Assembly: GCF_021398735.1 (NCBI RefSeq)
Contig: NZ_CP090349.1
Coordinates: 3,987,001 to 4,051,000, forward strand
Length of the DNA stretch: 64,000 nt
DNA from: Methylobacterium oryzae
Lineage (GTDB): Bacteria > Pseudomonadota > Alphaproteobacteria > Rhizobiales > Beijerinckiaceae
Reading direction: 5' to 3'
Shown: one piece after another, positions 53,318 through 62,479 of the stretch
Layout: every line of letters starts with the position of its first letter
Numbering within the stretch: position 1 is the stretch's first letter
The notes under the pieces: model-generated
What the model was told of the DNA's origin: nothing
Databases searched by the model: none
What the model saw: the letters and a program-made list of their open reading frames with translations, nothing else
Made by a program: the position numbers and the translations under genes

Positions 53318-54853
53318 TCAGGTCTCCGCGCGCGGGGTCGCGCTGAGCTCGGCCCAATCGAATTCCTCCTCCAGCAGGTAGTAGGCGTCGTCGCCGATCC
53401 GCCCCTGGCGGCGCAGGGCGAGCACCGCGTCGCGGGCGGCCTCGACGGCGCGCCGCCGCGCGGCATCCGCCGGCAGGCTCTCCGGCGCCAAGCCCTCGTC
53501 GTGCGCCTCGGCCTCCGCGAGGGCCGCGCGGAACTCGGCGCGCAGGGCGTCGGTCGCCGGCTCGTTCTCGGCGTCGGCGAGGCTCTCAAGGGCGGCCTCG
53601 TAGGCCGCCGCGCGGGCCCGACCGGTCTCCCGGCCCACCGGATCATCGTCCTCCAGCCGCAGACGGGCGAGCAGCGGCCGCAGGGTCAGGCCCTGGATAA
53701 TCAGGGTGCCGAGCACCGTGACGAAGGCGGTCACCACCACGAGATCCCGGTGCGGGAACTCGGCAGGCAGCGCCAGGGCGGCCGCCACGGTGACGATCCC
53801 GCGCATGCCAGCCCACGACAGGGCGATCCCCGGGCCCAGCCGCGCCGGGGCGCCGGCCTGCCGGAGGCCGAACCCGCGGATCCCTGTGGTCGGCATCACC
53901 CAGGCGAGGCGGGTCAGGACCACGGTGGCGAAGGTCGCGCCCGCGAGGATCAGCGCCTGCCACGCGTCCGCGCCGCTCAACCGATCCCGGATCGGGTCGA
54001 TCTGGATGCCGATCAGCACGAAGGCCAGGACGTTGAGCACGAACACCGCCGTGTCCCAGACCGCGTAGGAGATCACCCGGGCGCGGGGCGCGGTGACGCC
54101 GGGTGCCCGGCGGGCGACCGTCACCGCGAAGGTCACGATGGTCAGGACCCCCGACAGCTCCAGCCGCTCCGCGGCGAGCCAGATCCCGAAGGCGGCGACG
54201 AACTGGAGCACGATCGCGCTCGCCGGATCGGTCACGCGCCGGGTCACGGCCACGAACAGCAGGCCGAGGCAGGGGCCGACGACGAGGCTCGCGACCACAC
54301 CCAGGAGGAAGGCCGGCGCCACCTCCGCCGGGTGGAAGGTGCCGGCCATCGCGGCCGTCACGCCGAGCCTGTAGATCAGCAGCGAGGCCGCGTCGTTGAG
54401 CAGGCTCTCGCCGCGCAGGATCGTGGCGAGCCGGTGCGGCATCGGCGCGTGCTTGAGCACCGCCAGCGCCGCCACGGCGTCGGGCGGCGCGACCACGGCG
54501 CCGAGCACGATGCAGGCGGAGAGCGGCATGTCCGGCACGACGAGCCGCGCCACGACCGCGACCGCGACGGTCGTCACCGCCACGGCCCCGACCGCGAGCC
54601 CGAGCACCGCGCGCCAGTTCTCCTTCAGGTCCCGCACCGAGGCATCGAACCCGGCATCGAGCAGGACCGGGGCCAGGAACAGGGCGAGCGCCAGTTCGGG
54701 ATCGAGCCGCAGGTTCGGGACGCCGGGCACGAAGGCGAGGCCGACGCCGCCCAGCGCCAGGAAGGCGGGATACGGCGCACCGAGCCGGCGCGCGACGCCG
54801 GCCAGGAGGACGGCGCCGAACAGGACGCCGACGACCCACTCGAAAATCAACAT
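53318..54853 (-). CDS. CPA1-family Na+/H+ antiporter
   Basis: 511-residue cation:proton antiporter with about 11-12 membrane helices and a hydrophilic C-terminal tail (from about 400, rich in Ala/Glu/Arg). Family marks: LFLAPVLLDAGFDA, GAVVAPPDAVAALAVLKH (ion-binding Asp) and GESLLNDAASLLIYRLG. It exchanges Na+ or K+ for H+ for pH and salt homeostasis. It is convergent with gshB with a 10-nt gap. Confidence 0.93.
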   Translation of the reverse strand: MLIFEWVVGVLFGAVLLAGVARRLGAPYPAFLALGGVGLAFVPGVPNLRLDPELALALFLAPVLLDAGFDASVRDLKENWRAVLGLAVGAVAVTTVAVAVVARLVVPDMPLSACIVLGAVVAPPDAVAALAVLKHAPMPHRLATILRGESLLNDAASLLIYRLGVTAAMAGTFHPAEVAPAFLLGVVASLVVGPCLGLLFVAVTRRVTDPASAIVLQFVAAFGIWLAAERLELSGVLTIVTFAVTVARRAPGVTAPRARVISYAVWDTAVFVLNVLAFVLIGIQIDPIRDRLSGADAWQALILAGATFATVVLTRLAWVMPTTGIRGFGLRQAGAPARLGPGIALSWAGMRGIVTVAAALALPAEFPHRDLVVVTAFVTVLGTLIIQGLTLRPLLARLRLEDDDPVGRETGRARAAAYEAALESLADAENEPATDALRAEFRAALAEAEAHDEGLAPESLPADAARRRAVEAARDAVLALRRQGRIGDDAYYLLEEEFDWAELSATPRAET

Positions 54854-54910
54854 GCTGCTGAAAGAGGTGGAGGCCCGGGAGCGTTCCGGGTGCCGCGGTC
54901 GCAGGCCGGC

Positions 54911-56356
54911 TCAGTACTGCACGGTCGCGCGCAGGCCGAGCACCGCCGCGTTGCGCAGCCGGCGCCCGTCCGGACCTGCGACGCCGGCACCGGGCCGGAT
55001 GACGTACTGCGCGTCGGGCTGCACCGTGAAGCCCGGCACGACCACCGCCTGATAGGTCGCCTCGATCACCGCCTCGGCGCGGCGGCGCGGCATCGGCATC
55101 CCGGTGTAGAGGATCGTGTCCCGGTCGGCCCGCTGGGCGTCGTCGCCGATGCGGGCGTAGGCGAAGCTGAGTCCGATCGTGTCGTCGTCGCGCCCCTCGA
55201 ACAGGCCCTTGTAGGCGAGGCCGGTATCCACGTAGGCGTCGATCAGGCTTGAACGCGTGGGCGACCACGCCGCGCGCACGAAGAAGCCCAGGCCCTCGTC
55301 GTCCTTGCCGGATTCCCGGTAGAGGGTCTGGTCGTAGATCGCGTAGAGGCCGGCATTGCCGCGCACCGGCCGTCCGATCCCGGTGGCGTTCGGGTCGGCC
55401 AGCGGCACGCCGGTGATGTCGAAGCGCAGGCTGTCGAACCGGCCGAAATGCTGCCAGCCGCCGAGGGTGATGTCCCCGGGCAATCCCCGGGCGCCGGGCG
55501 CGATGTTGTACGCGTAGGTGGCCTCGGCGATGACCAGGGCCGGATCGCGCAGGCGGAAATTCGTGCCCGTCCGGTCGAGGCGCTGCGCCTCCGGATCCCG
55601 ACCGGGGCGGTTCGCGCCGGCCGGATCGCCGTCGTAGAGGCCGACCTGCAGGGAGAAGCCGTTGCCCGGCACGTACTTGGCCCGGATCGCCGGCGCCGCG
55701 AGCGGGTAGGCCGGGCCGCCGCTCGGCAGGTCGAGCCCGGTGATGGCCGGCCAGCCGAAGGTCGAGTTCACGAACAGGGTCGCGGTCTGGCTGACGAAGA
55801 ACTCGGTATCGGCGGCCTGCTGGCCGATCCGGATCCCGAGCTTTCCGTCCATCAGGCTCTGGTCGAGCCAGAGAACGTAGAGCCGCGTCGACGGCAGCGC
55901 CTCGATGACACTCGTCGTGAGCAGGTTGCCGACATAGTAGCGCGACAGGCCGGTGCCGTGGATGAAGTAGGTGTTGGCGTGGACCGTCGCGCCCTGCCAG
56001 CCCGCGAGCTTGTCGAGGTCAAGGTTGAGGCGCAGGTTGAGGCGGTCCTCGACGATCGCGCCCTGCCGCAGGCCGCCGACCGGGTTGCCGAGCACGTCGA
56101 GGATGTAGGTCAGGCTGTACTCGATGCCCCGCTCCTTCAGGACCGGGCGGATCCCCAGCGGATCGCCGAGCGGGCCGAGCGAGGGTTCGACCGAGCGGAC
56201 GTAGCCGCCGGAGGCTTGGCTGGTGGTCTCCGGCTGGGAGACCGAGACGCGCGGATCGGCGCCCGCGCCCTCGAAGACCGAGGGCACGTGCTGCTGGGCC
56301 GCGGCGGGCACGGCCGACAGGGCCAGGGCAAACAGGGCTATGAGCTTCCGGACCAT
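54911..56356 (-). CDS. OprB-family carbohydrate porin
   Basis: 481-residue outer-membrane beta-barrel: a signal peptide (MVRKLIALFALALSAVPAAAQ) and a polar repetitive strand pattern. OprB-family segments include GIEYSLTYILDVLGNPVGG, RLNLRLNLDLDKLAGWQGAT and GGWQHFGRFDS. It ends in VLGLRATVQY, with the aromatic C-terminus recognised by the BAM machinery. Likely a sugar or small-solute pore. Confidence 0.9.
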   Translation of the reverse strand: MVRKLIALFALALSAVPAAAQQHVPSVFEGAGADPRVSVSQPETTSQASGGYVRSVEPSLGPLGDPLGIRPVLKERGIEYSLTYILDVLGNPVGGLRQGAIVEDRLNLRLNLDLDKLAGWQGATVHANTYFIHGTGLSRYYVGNLLTTSVIEALPSTRLYVLWLDQSLMDGKLGIRIGQQAADTEFFVSQTATLFVNSTFGWPAITGLDLPSGGPAYPLAAPAIRAKYVPGNGFSLQVGLYDGDPAGANRPGRDPEAQRLDRTGTNFRLRDPALVIAEATYAYNIAPGARGLPGDITLGGWQHFGRFDSLRFDITGVPLADPNATGIGRPVRGNAGLYAIYDQTLYRESGKDDEGLGFFVRAAWSPTRSSLIDAYVDTGLAYKGLFEGRDDDTIGLSFAYARIGDDAQRADRDTILYTGMPMPRRRAEAVIEATYQAVVVPGFTVQPDAQYVIRPGAGVAGPDGRRLRNAAVLGLRATVQY

Positions 56357-56478
56357 GGGCCGCTTGTCGGCGACAGTGCGGGCCGCAGGATAGCACGGCG
56401 TGCTGGTCGAGCACGCTCGACCTTTGCAGGAGCCGCGCGCTCGCCTAACCCTGCGGCCGGTACACCACAGGACCGTCG

Positions 56479-58077
56479 ATGCCCGAGACCCCCGTCTTCA
56501 CGTCCGCCGCCGTCGCCGCGCCCCACAGCCTCGCCGCCCAGGCGGGGCAGACCGTCCTGGCGCAGGGCGGCAACGCCATCGAGGCGATGGTGGCGATGGC
56601 CGCCTCCATCGCGGTGGTCTACCCGCACATGAACGGCATCGGCGGCGACGGCTTCTGGCTGGTGCGCGAGCGCGGCGGGCGGGTGCGCGGCATCGAGGCC
56701 TGCGGTCCGGCCGGGCGCCTCGCCACGATCCCGCGCTACCGCGAGAAGGGCTACGACGCGATCCCCGCCCGCGGCCCCGACGCGATGGTGACGGTCGCCG
56801 GCGCGGTGGGCGGCTGGCGCCTCGCCCTGGAGCTGGCGCGGGCGCTGGGCGGCCGCCTCCCGCTGGAGACCCTGCTGGCCGACGCGATCGCGCAGGCGCG
56901 GGCCGGCGTGCCCGTCTCCCCGTCGGAGGCGCGCTACGTGCCCCAGGAACTCGACACGCTCCACAACGCCCCGAACTTCGCGCGGACGTTCCTGAAGGAT
57001 GGCAAGCCGTTCCCGGCCGGCGAGACCCGGAGCCTCCCGCTGCTCGCCGCCACCCTGGAGCAGCTCGCCCATGCGGGCCTCGGCGACTTCTACCGTGGCG
57101 ATATCGGCCGGGAGATCGCCGCCGACCTGGAGCGCCTCGGCGCGCCGGTCACCCGGGCGGATCTGGAATCCTTCGCGGCGGTCGAGCGGGCGCCCCTGTC
57201 GATCCGCCGCCGCGACGCGACGCTCTACAACTTCCCGCCGCCGACCCAGGGGCTCGCGGCGCTCCTGATCCTCGGGATCTTCGACCGTCTCAACATCGCC
57301 GAGCCCGAGACCACGGCCCATTACCACGGGCTGATCGAGGCGACGAAGCGGGCCTTCGCGATCCGCGACCGGGTGGTCACCGATTTCGCCCGCCTGCGGC
57401 ACGATCCCGCCACCTTCCTGACCCCGGACCGGCTCGCCCGCGAGGCCGCGCTCGTCGACATGGGCCGCGCCGCCGGGGTGCCCCTGCCCGATCCCGGTCA
57501 CGGCGACACGGTCTGGATGGGCGCCATCGACAAGGACGGCCGCGCCGTCTCCTACATCCAGTCGGTCTACTGGGAGTACGGCTCCGGCACGGTCCTGCCC
57601 GCCACCGGCATCTGCTGGCAGAACCGGGGCATGTCGTTCTCCCTCGACCCGAAGGCCGTGAATCCCCTGGAGCCGGGCCGGCGCCCGTTCCACACGCTGA
57701 TCCCGGCGCTCGCCGCCTTCGACGACGGGCGGGTGATGAGCTACGGCAGCATGGGCGGCGACGGGCAGCCGCAGTTCCAGGCCCAGATCTTCACCCGCTA
57801 CGCCGATTACGGGATGTCGGTGGCGGACGCGGTCGACGCGCCGCGCCTGCTCTACGGGCGCACCTGGGGCGCGCCCTCCCTCAGCGTGAAGGTGGAGGAT
57901 CGGTTCGATCCGGCCTGCATCGCGGCCCTCGGCCGACTCGGCCACGAGATCGAGGAACTCGGCGGCTCCTACATCGACTCGCTCGGCCATGCCGGCATGC
58001 TGGTCCGCCATCCCCGGAACGGGCGGATCGAGGCGACCCACGACCCGCGCTCGGACGGCGGCGCGCTGGGTCTCTGA
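56479..58077 (+). CDS. Gamma-glutamyltransferase family (Ntn) protein
   Basis: 532 residues of the GGT family. The N-terminus AAPHSLAAQAGQTVLAQGGNAIEAMVA and MNGIGGDGFWLV is typical, and the autoprocessing Thr lies in GHGDTVWMGAID. LPATGICWQNRGMSFSL and SYGSMGGDGQPQFQAQ follow. It has no signal peptide, suggesting a cytoplasmic GGT-like acylase or transpeptidase, not the periplasmic glutathione hydrolase. Confidence 0.9.
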   Translation: MPETPVFTSAAVAAPHSLAAQAGQTVLAQGGNAIEAMVAMAASIAVVYPHMNGIGGDGFWLVRERGGRVRGIEACGPAGRLATIPRYREKGYDAIPARGPDAMVTVAGAVGGWRLALELARALGGRLPLETLLADAIAQARAGVPVSPSEARYVPQELDTLHNAPNFARTFLKDGKPFPAGETRSLPLLAATLEQLAHAGLGDFYRGDIGREIAADLERLGAPVTRADLESFAAVERAPLSIRRRDATLYNFPPPTQGLAALLILGIFDRLNIAEPETTAHYHGLIEATKRAFAIRDRVVTDFARLRHDPATFLTPDRLAREAALVDMGRAAGVPLPDPGHGDTVWMGAIDKDGRAVSYIQSVYWEYGSGTVLPATGICWQNRGMSFSLDPKAVNPLEPGRRPFHTLIPALAAFDDGRVMSYGSMGGDGQPQFQAQIFTRYADYGMSVADAVDAPRLLYGRTWGAPSLSVKVEDRFDPACIAALGRLGHEIEELGGSYIDSLGHAGMLVRHPRNGRIEATHDPRSDGGALGL

Positions 58078-58117
58078 TACCGTTTCTGATCGACCCTTCG
58101 GCGGCCGTCGCGCCCTT

Positions 58118-58209
58118 CGTCATCACGCGCGCAGCGCAGTGACCCAGGGCAGCGGGACGCCCCGGATCGTCGCGCGGGCTGGATCGCTTCGCTCCGCTCG
58201 CGAAGACGG
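58118..58209 (-). repeat. REP-like palindromic intergenic element, copy 2 (inverted)
   Basis: Reverse-oriented copy of the element at 18221-18313. It begins CGTCATCACGCGCGCAGCG and contains GGATCGCTTCGCTCCGCTCG with end GAAGACGG; the CAGGGCAGCG centre is shared. It is more diverged than copies 1 and 3, and lies directly after the GGT-family gene. Confidence 0.75.
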
Positions 58210-58233
58210 TGAGAGCGAGCAGCGGCGCGGAAC

Positions 58234-59091
58234 CTATCCCGCCTGGACGAGCCAGCAGGCGGCGCGCAGGCGCACGGCGCCCCCCGCCGCGTGCCGCCGG
58301 AGGGCCTCCGCCACGGCTGCCTCGGCGCGCGCCCGGAGATCCGGCGCGGCCTCGCGGACGAGATGGGAGCTCGGCCCGAGGTTCAGGGCGACGTGGGTGG
58401 CCGCCGCGACCGCCGCCGCGTCGGTCTCGCCCTGCCCGAGGACGATGTCCCGGTCGAGGGCATCGCAGGTGACGGCGTCGAACCCGGTGCTGCGCAGGAG
58501 CGCGACGAGCGGGTCGGCGTCGGCGAAGCGGAACGGACCCGGCGTGTCGGGCTGCGGCGGCGGCGGCACCTCCGGCAGGAGCGGCAGCACCGCGTCACGC
58601 GGCACGCCGACCCACAGGTTCTCGGCGAGGGGTCGCCAGCACAGGAAGGTCATCCGGCCGCCCGGCCGAAGCATCCGGCGCACGTTGGCGAAGGCGCGGG
58701 CGGAATCCGCGAAGAACATCACGCCGAACCGCGACACGACGTGGTCGAACCGGCCGAGATCGGCCGTCTCGACATCGGCCTCGACGAACCGGAGCGACGC
58801 GCTCCCGGGGGCCTCCGCCTCGGCGCGCTCCCGCCCCACGGCGAGGAGCGGCGCCGAGATGTCGGCGCCCGTCACGCTCCCGGCGGGCCCGACCCGGCGC
58901 GCGGCCTCCAGGGTCGTGGCGCCCGCGCCGCAGCCGATGTCGAGTACCGTCTCGCCCGGGGCGAGCCCCGCGCGAGCGAAGAGCGCCTCCGTCAGCGGGA
59001 CGAACATCGCGTCGAGGACGGCCTGATTGCGCGCCCAGCGCGTCCCGACCTCGCCGTTCCAGTACTCGGCCTGGGTGATGCCGCCCGCCAT
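58234..59091 (-). CDS. Class I SAM-dependent methyltransferase
   Basis: 285 residues. Motif I is VLDIGCGAGATTLEAARRVG (about 48-67), motif II gives SVTGADISAPLL, and post-motifs are FDHVVSRFGVMFFADSARAFANVRRMLRPGGRMTFLCWR. It is a ubiquinone/phospholipid-type or generic class I methyltransferase; substrate unknown. ATG 59091 starts 11 nt below the OsmC gene stop and is probably cotranscribed with it. Confidence 0.9.
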   Translation of the reverse strand: MAGGITQAEYWNGEVGTRWARNQAVLDAMFVPLTEALFARAGLAPGETVLDIGCGAGATTLEAARRVGPAGSVTGADISAPLLAVGRERAEAEAPGSASLRFVEADVETADLGRFDHVVSRFGVMFFADSARAFANVRRMLRPGGRMTFLCWRPLAENLWVGVPRDAVLPLLPEVPPPPQPDTPGPFRFADADPLVALLRSTGFDAVTCDALDRDIVLGQGETDAAAVAAATHVALNLGPSSHLVREAAPDLRARAEAAVAEALRRHAAGGAVRLRAACWLVQAG

Positions 59092-59102
59092 GGTGCGCCC
59101 CG

Positions 59103-59612
59103 TCAGGCCGTCGTCGCGGCGACCGACAGTTCCGGCTTGTGGTTGAGGGTCTGGAACACGACGCAGTAGCGCTCGGTCAGCTTCAGGAGCTGCGCGAGCT
59201 TGTCCTCCGGCGCGTCGGTGTCGAGCTCGAAGAACAGGCGGATGTTGCGGAAGCCCACCGGCGCCTCCTTGTCGACCCCGAGGGTGCCGCGGAAATCGAG
59301 GTCGCCCTCGGCGCTGACCGTGCCGGCGCGCAGCGGGATCTCCAGGGCGGTCGCCACCGCCTTGAGCGTCACGCCCGCGCAGGCGACCAGCGCCTCCAGC
59401 AGCATGTCGCCCGAGCACAGCTCCGCGCCCGAGCCGCCCGTGGCCGGATGCAGCCCGGCCTCCGCGATGGCGCGGCCCGTCTCGACCTTGCAGGCGATCT
59501 TGGTGTCGTCCAGCGTGCCCCTGGCCTTCAAGGTGATGACCGCCGCGTCCGGCGCGGTGCGGTACTTGTCCTTGATCGGAGCCTGGAGGGCTCGCAGCGC
59601 GGTGGCGTCCAT
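59103..59612 (-). CDS. OsmC family protein
   Basis: 169 residues of the OsmC/Ohr peroxiredoxin fold. The redox Cys pair lies in GAELCSGDMLLEALVACAGVTLKAVA (one Cys in each of two adjacent helices). It likely reduces organic hydroperoxides or is a YhfA-type variant. ATG 59612 gives the standard length, and it precedes the methyltransferase gene in a two-gene unit. Confidence 0.9.
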   Translation of the reverse strand: MDATALRALQAPIKDKYRTAPDAAVITLKARGTLDDTKIACKVETGRAIAEAGLHPATGGSGAELCSGDMLLEALVACAGVTLKAVATALEIPLRAGTVSAEGDLDFRGTLGVDKEAPVGFRNIRLFFELDTDAPEDKLAQLLKLTERYCVVFQTLNHKPELSVAATTA

Positions 59613-59706
59613 GGCGTCGTCCTCTCGATGATGTCGCCCGACCTCGGGCAGCCGGATCGGGTTCTCGATGCGCGAAACGCCTTAGCAGGTTGTCGCGACG
59701 CCCTCA

Positions 59707-59799
59707 CCGTCTTTGCGAGCGCAGCGAAGCAATCCAGTGTGGCGCCACGATCTCAGAAGTCGCGCTGCCCTGGCCAGCTTCGCTGCGCTCGCAGAGACG
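59707..59799 (+). repeat. REP-like palindromic intergenic element, copy 3
   Basis: Same orientation as copy 1: CCGTCTTTGCGAGCGCAGCG at the start and CTTCGCTGCGCTCGCAGAGA at the end, with the CGCGCTGCCCTG centre. It lies in the 258-nt gap downstream of bioF (minus) and upstream of the OsmC gene. Confidence 0.8.
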
Positions 59800-59870
59800 A
59801 ACGGTGTCCGCAGCCGCGTGTTCGGCCCGCAGATATGAGAATCGGCGCGATCACCGAGAAGCGCCCGCGC

Positions 59871-60989
59871 TCAACCGATCAGGGCGGCCACGGCCTCCGC
59901 GAGGGCGTCGACCTGGGCCTCGTCGTGGGCGGCCGAGAAGGCAACCCGCAGCCGCGCGGTGCCGGCCGGCACGGTCGGCGGGCGGATTGCCACCACGAGG
60001 TAGCCCTGCGCCTCCAACGCCGCCGAGATGTCGAGCGCCGCCTGCGCCTCGCCGACCAGGACCGGCACGACCGCGCTCTCGGCCTCCGGCAGGCCCAGGC
60101 GGGCGGTGAAGCGCCGGGCGAGGGCGAGGGGACGGGCCCGGCGCTCGGGCTCCGCCTCCAGGATCGCCAGCGCCTCCAGGGCCGCGGCGGCCGAGGCCGG
60201 TGGCAAGCCGGTGGTGTAGACGAAGCTGCGGGCGCGGCTCGTCATCAGGTCGATGACCGGGCGCGAGGCGCAGAGATAGCCGCCGTACGAGCCGAGCGCC
60301 TTCGACAGGGTGCCCATCTCCAGGGGCGCCCGCGGTCCGTCCTCGACCACGCCGATGCCGTGGGCGTCGTCCACCAGCGTCCAGGCGCCGAAGGATTCGG
60401 CGATGCCCAGGATGTCGCCGAGGGGCGCCCGGTCGCCGTCCATGCTGAACACGCGCTCGGTCAGCACGAGGGCGCGCCCGTGGTGCGGCCGGTGCTCGGC
60501 GAGCCGCGCCGCGAGGTCGCCGGGATCGTTGTGGCGGAAGGTCAGGACCCGCGCGCCCGAGAGCCGCGCGCCCGCCCACATGCAGGCATGGGACAGCTCG
60601 TCGAGCAGGACGAGGTCGCCCCGCCCGGCGAGCGCCGGGGTGATGCCGAGATTGGCGAGGTAGCCGCTGCCGAAGACCAGGGCGGCCTCCGTGCCCTTGT
60701 GGCGCGCGAGGCCGGCTTCCAGGGCGCCGAGATAGGGGTGGTCGCCGGTCACGAGCCGCGACCCGCCCGCCCCCGCGCCGTGGCTCGCGACCGCGGCCTG
60801 GGCCGCCGCGATCACCCGCGGGTGATGCGAGAGGCCGAGATAGTCGTTGCACGAGAAGGAGACGAGCGCCCGTCCCCGCCGCGCCGCCGCGGCGCCGGCG
60901 CCGCGCTCCGTCGGCACCAGCTTGCGGCGCAGGCTGCCGGCCTCGAGGGCGTCGAGTTTCCCGGTGGCGAAAGCGTCGAGGCTGTCCAT
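59871..60989 (-). CDS. bioF: 8-amino-7-oxononanoate synthase
   Basis: 372-residue PLP enzyme condensing pimeloyl-ACP with alanine in biotin synthesis. Motifs: SCNDYLGLSHHP, GAGGSRLVTGDHPYLGALE, VDDAHGIGV (PLP-binding Asp/His) and GTLSKALGSYGGY (Schiff-base Lys in the ALGSYG region). ATG 60989 was chosen because the longer upstream frame runs antisense to bioA. It is divergent from bioA over 90 nt. Confidence 0.96.
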   Translation of the reverse strand: MDSLDAFATGKLDALEAGSLRRKLVPTERGAGAAAARRGRALVSFSCNDYLGLSHHPRVIAAAQAAVASHGAGAGGSRLVTGDHPYLGALEAGLARHKGTEAALVFGSGYLANLGITPALAGRGDLVLLDELSHACMWAGARLSGARVLTFRHNDPGDLAARLAEHRPHHGRALVLTERVFSMDGDRAPLGDILGIAESFGAWTLVDDAHGIGVVEDGPRAPLEMGTLSKALGSYGGYLCASRPVIDLMTSRARSFVYTTGLPPASAAAALEALAILEAEPERRARPLALARRFTARLGLPEAESAVVPVLVGEAQAALDISAALEAQGYLVVAIRPPTVPAGTARLRVAFSAAHDEAQVDALAEAVAALIG

Positions 60990-61079
60990 GGGGACGGGGA
61001 TGGGCGGTGCCGCGCGGACAATGTCAAGCGGCGGGTGCCGGTCCTTGACCCCCGTCCGAGGCCACATCATGCCAGGCGC
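60990..61079. promoter_or_regulatory. Divergent bioF-bioA promoter region
   Basis: 90 nt serving both biotin genes. A TTGACC element at 61045-61050 (plus) could be a -35 for bioA. No TTATMKATAA-like BioR box is seen, so control by BioR is not supported. Confidence 0.35.
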
Positions 61080-62345
61080 ATGACCCTCGCAACGCCCGCA
61101 GGCCATCTCTGGCGGCCCTACACGCAGATGCGCCGCGCGGCGCCGCCCCTGGAGGCGGTCGCGACCCAGGGCACCCGCATCCGCCTCGCCGACGGGCGCG
61201 AGCTCGTGGACGGCATCGCCTCCTGGTGGACCGCGGTGCACGGCTACAATCACCCACACATAGCGGGCGCGGTGGCCGACCAGCTCGCGCGCATGCCCCA
61301 CGTGATGTTCGGCGGCCTCACCCACGCGCCGGCGGAGGCCCTGGCCCGGCGGCTCGCCGCCCTGCTGCCGGGCGATCTCGACCACGTCTTCCTCAGCGAT
61401 TCGGGCTCGGTCGCCGTGGAGGTCGCGCTCAAGATGGCGGCGCAGATGTGGATCAACCGCGGCGTGAGCGGGCGGACGAAGGTCCTCGCGTTCCGCGGCG
61501 GCTACCACGGCGACACGATGGGGGCGATGTCGGTCTGCGACCCCGAGGAGGGCATGCATCGCCGCTTCGGTGCCTACCTGCCGAGCCAGATCTTCTGCGA
61601 CCTGCCGCGCAGCGCGGCCGAGACCGCGGCGCTCGACGCGGCCCTGGCGGCCCATCGCGACACCCTGGCGGCGGTGATCGTCGAGCCGCTGGTCCAGGGT
61701 GCCGGCGGGATGCGGACGCACCCGCCGGAGGTGCTGGCGACGGTCGCCGGGCTGGCGCGCCGCCACGGGCTGCCGCTCATCGCCGACGAGATCTTCACCG
61801 GCTTCGGGCGCACCGGCAGCCTGTTCGCCTGCGAGCAGGCGGGGCTCGTGCCCGACATCCTGTGCCTGTCGAAGGCGCTCACGGGCGGCACGATGGCGCT
61901 CGCCGCCACGGTCGCCCGCACGGAGGTGTTCGCGGCGTTCTGGTCCGAGGATCCGGCGGCGGCGCTGATGCACGGCCCGACCTTCATGGCCAACCCCCTC
62001 GCCTGCGCGGCGGCCAATGCCAGCCTCGACCTGTTCGAGACCGAGCCGCGCCTGAGCCAGGCCCGCGCCATCGCGGAGCGCCTCGCCGCGGGGCTGGAGC
62101 CGCTGCGGCGTGTGCCCGGCGTGGCCGATGTCCGGGTCCTCGGGGCCATCGGCGCGGTCCAGTTCGCGCGGGCGCCCGATCTGACCGTCCTGAAGGCGGA
62201 ACTGCTCGCCCGCGGCGTCTGGGTGCGGCCCTTCGGCGACATCGTCTACCTCACCCCCGCGCTCACGATCGGTGCGGCCGATCTCGACCGGCTCGTCGAG
62301 GCCGTCGCCGGGGTGGTGACCGAGCTGGCGCCGGCATCGACATGA
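61080..62345 (+). CDS. bioA: Adenosylmethionine-8-amino-7-oxononanoate aminotransferase
   Basis: 421-residue class III aminotransferase using SAM as amino donor. LWRPYTQMRRAAPPLEAV is the BioA N-terminus, GIASWWTAVHGYNHPHI the substrate pocket, ADEIFTGFGRTG the PLP Asp region and SKALTGGTMALAATV the Schiff-base Lys. ATG 61080 fits family length. bioD and bioB are not in the window, so the biotin genes are split. Confidence 0.97.
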   Translation: MTLATPAGHLWRPYTQMRRAAPPLEAVATQGTRIRLADGRELVDGIASWWTAVHGYNHPHIAGAVADQLARMPHVMFGGLTHAPAEALARRLAALLPGDLDHVFLSDSGSVAVEVALKMAAQMWINRGVSGRTKVLAFRGGYHGDTMGAMSVCDPEEGMHRRFGAYLPSQIFCDLPRSAAETAALDAALAAHRDTLAAVIVEPLVQGAGGMRTHPPEVLATVAGLARRHGLPLIADEIFTGFGRTGSLFACEQAGLVPDILCLSKALTGGTMALAATVARTEVFAAFWSEDPAAALMHGPTFMANPLACAAANASLDLFETEPRLSQARAIAERLAAGLEPLRRVPGVADVRVLGAIGAVQFARAPDLTVLKAELLARGVWVRPFGDIVYLTPALTIGAADLDRLVEAVAGVVTELAPAST

Positions 62346-62479
62346 GGGCCGCGCGTTCCACTTTCCCGTGACGAGCCCCCGTGCCGGCCTGCAACCCGGG
62401 ACCGTTTCTGCCGTTGGGCCTACGGCTGGAGATGCGTGCGGCGGCCCGCGCGGCCGGGTGCTGCCGAAGGGAGTACACA

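Noticed and set aside
59871..61973. Extended bioF frame beginning at 61973
   Set aside because: The extra N-terminus runs antisense through bioA and matches no aminotransferase; the internal ATG at 60989 gives the known length.
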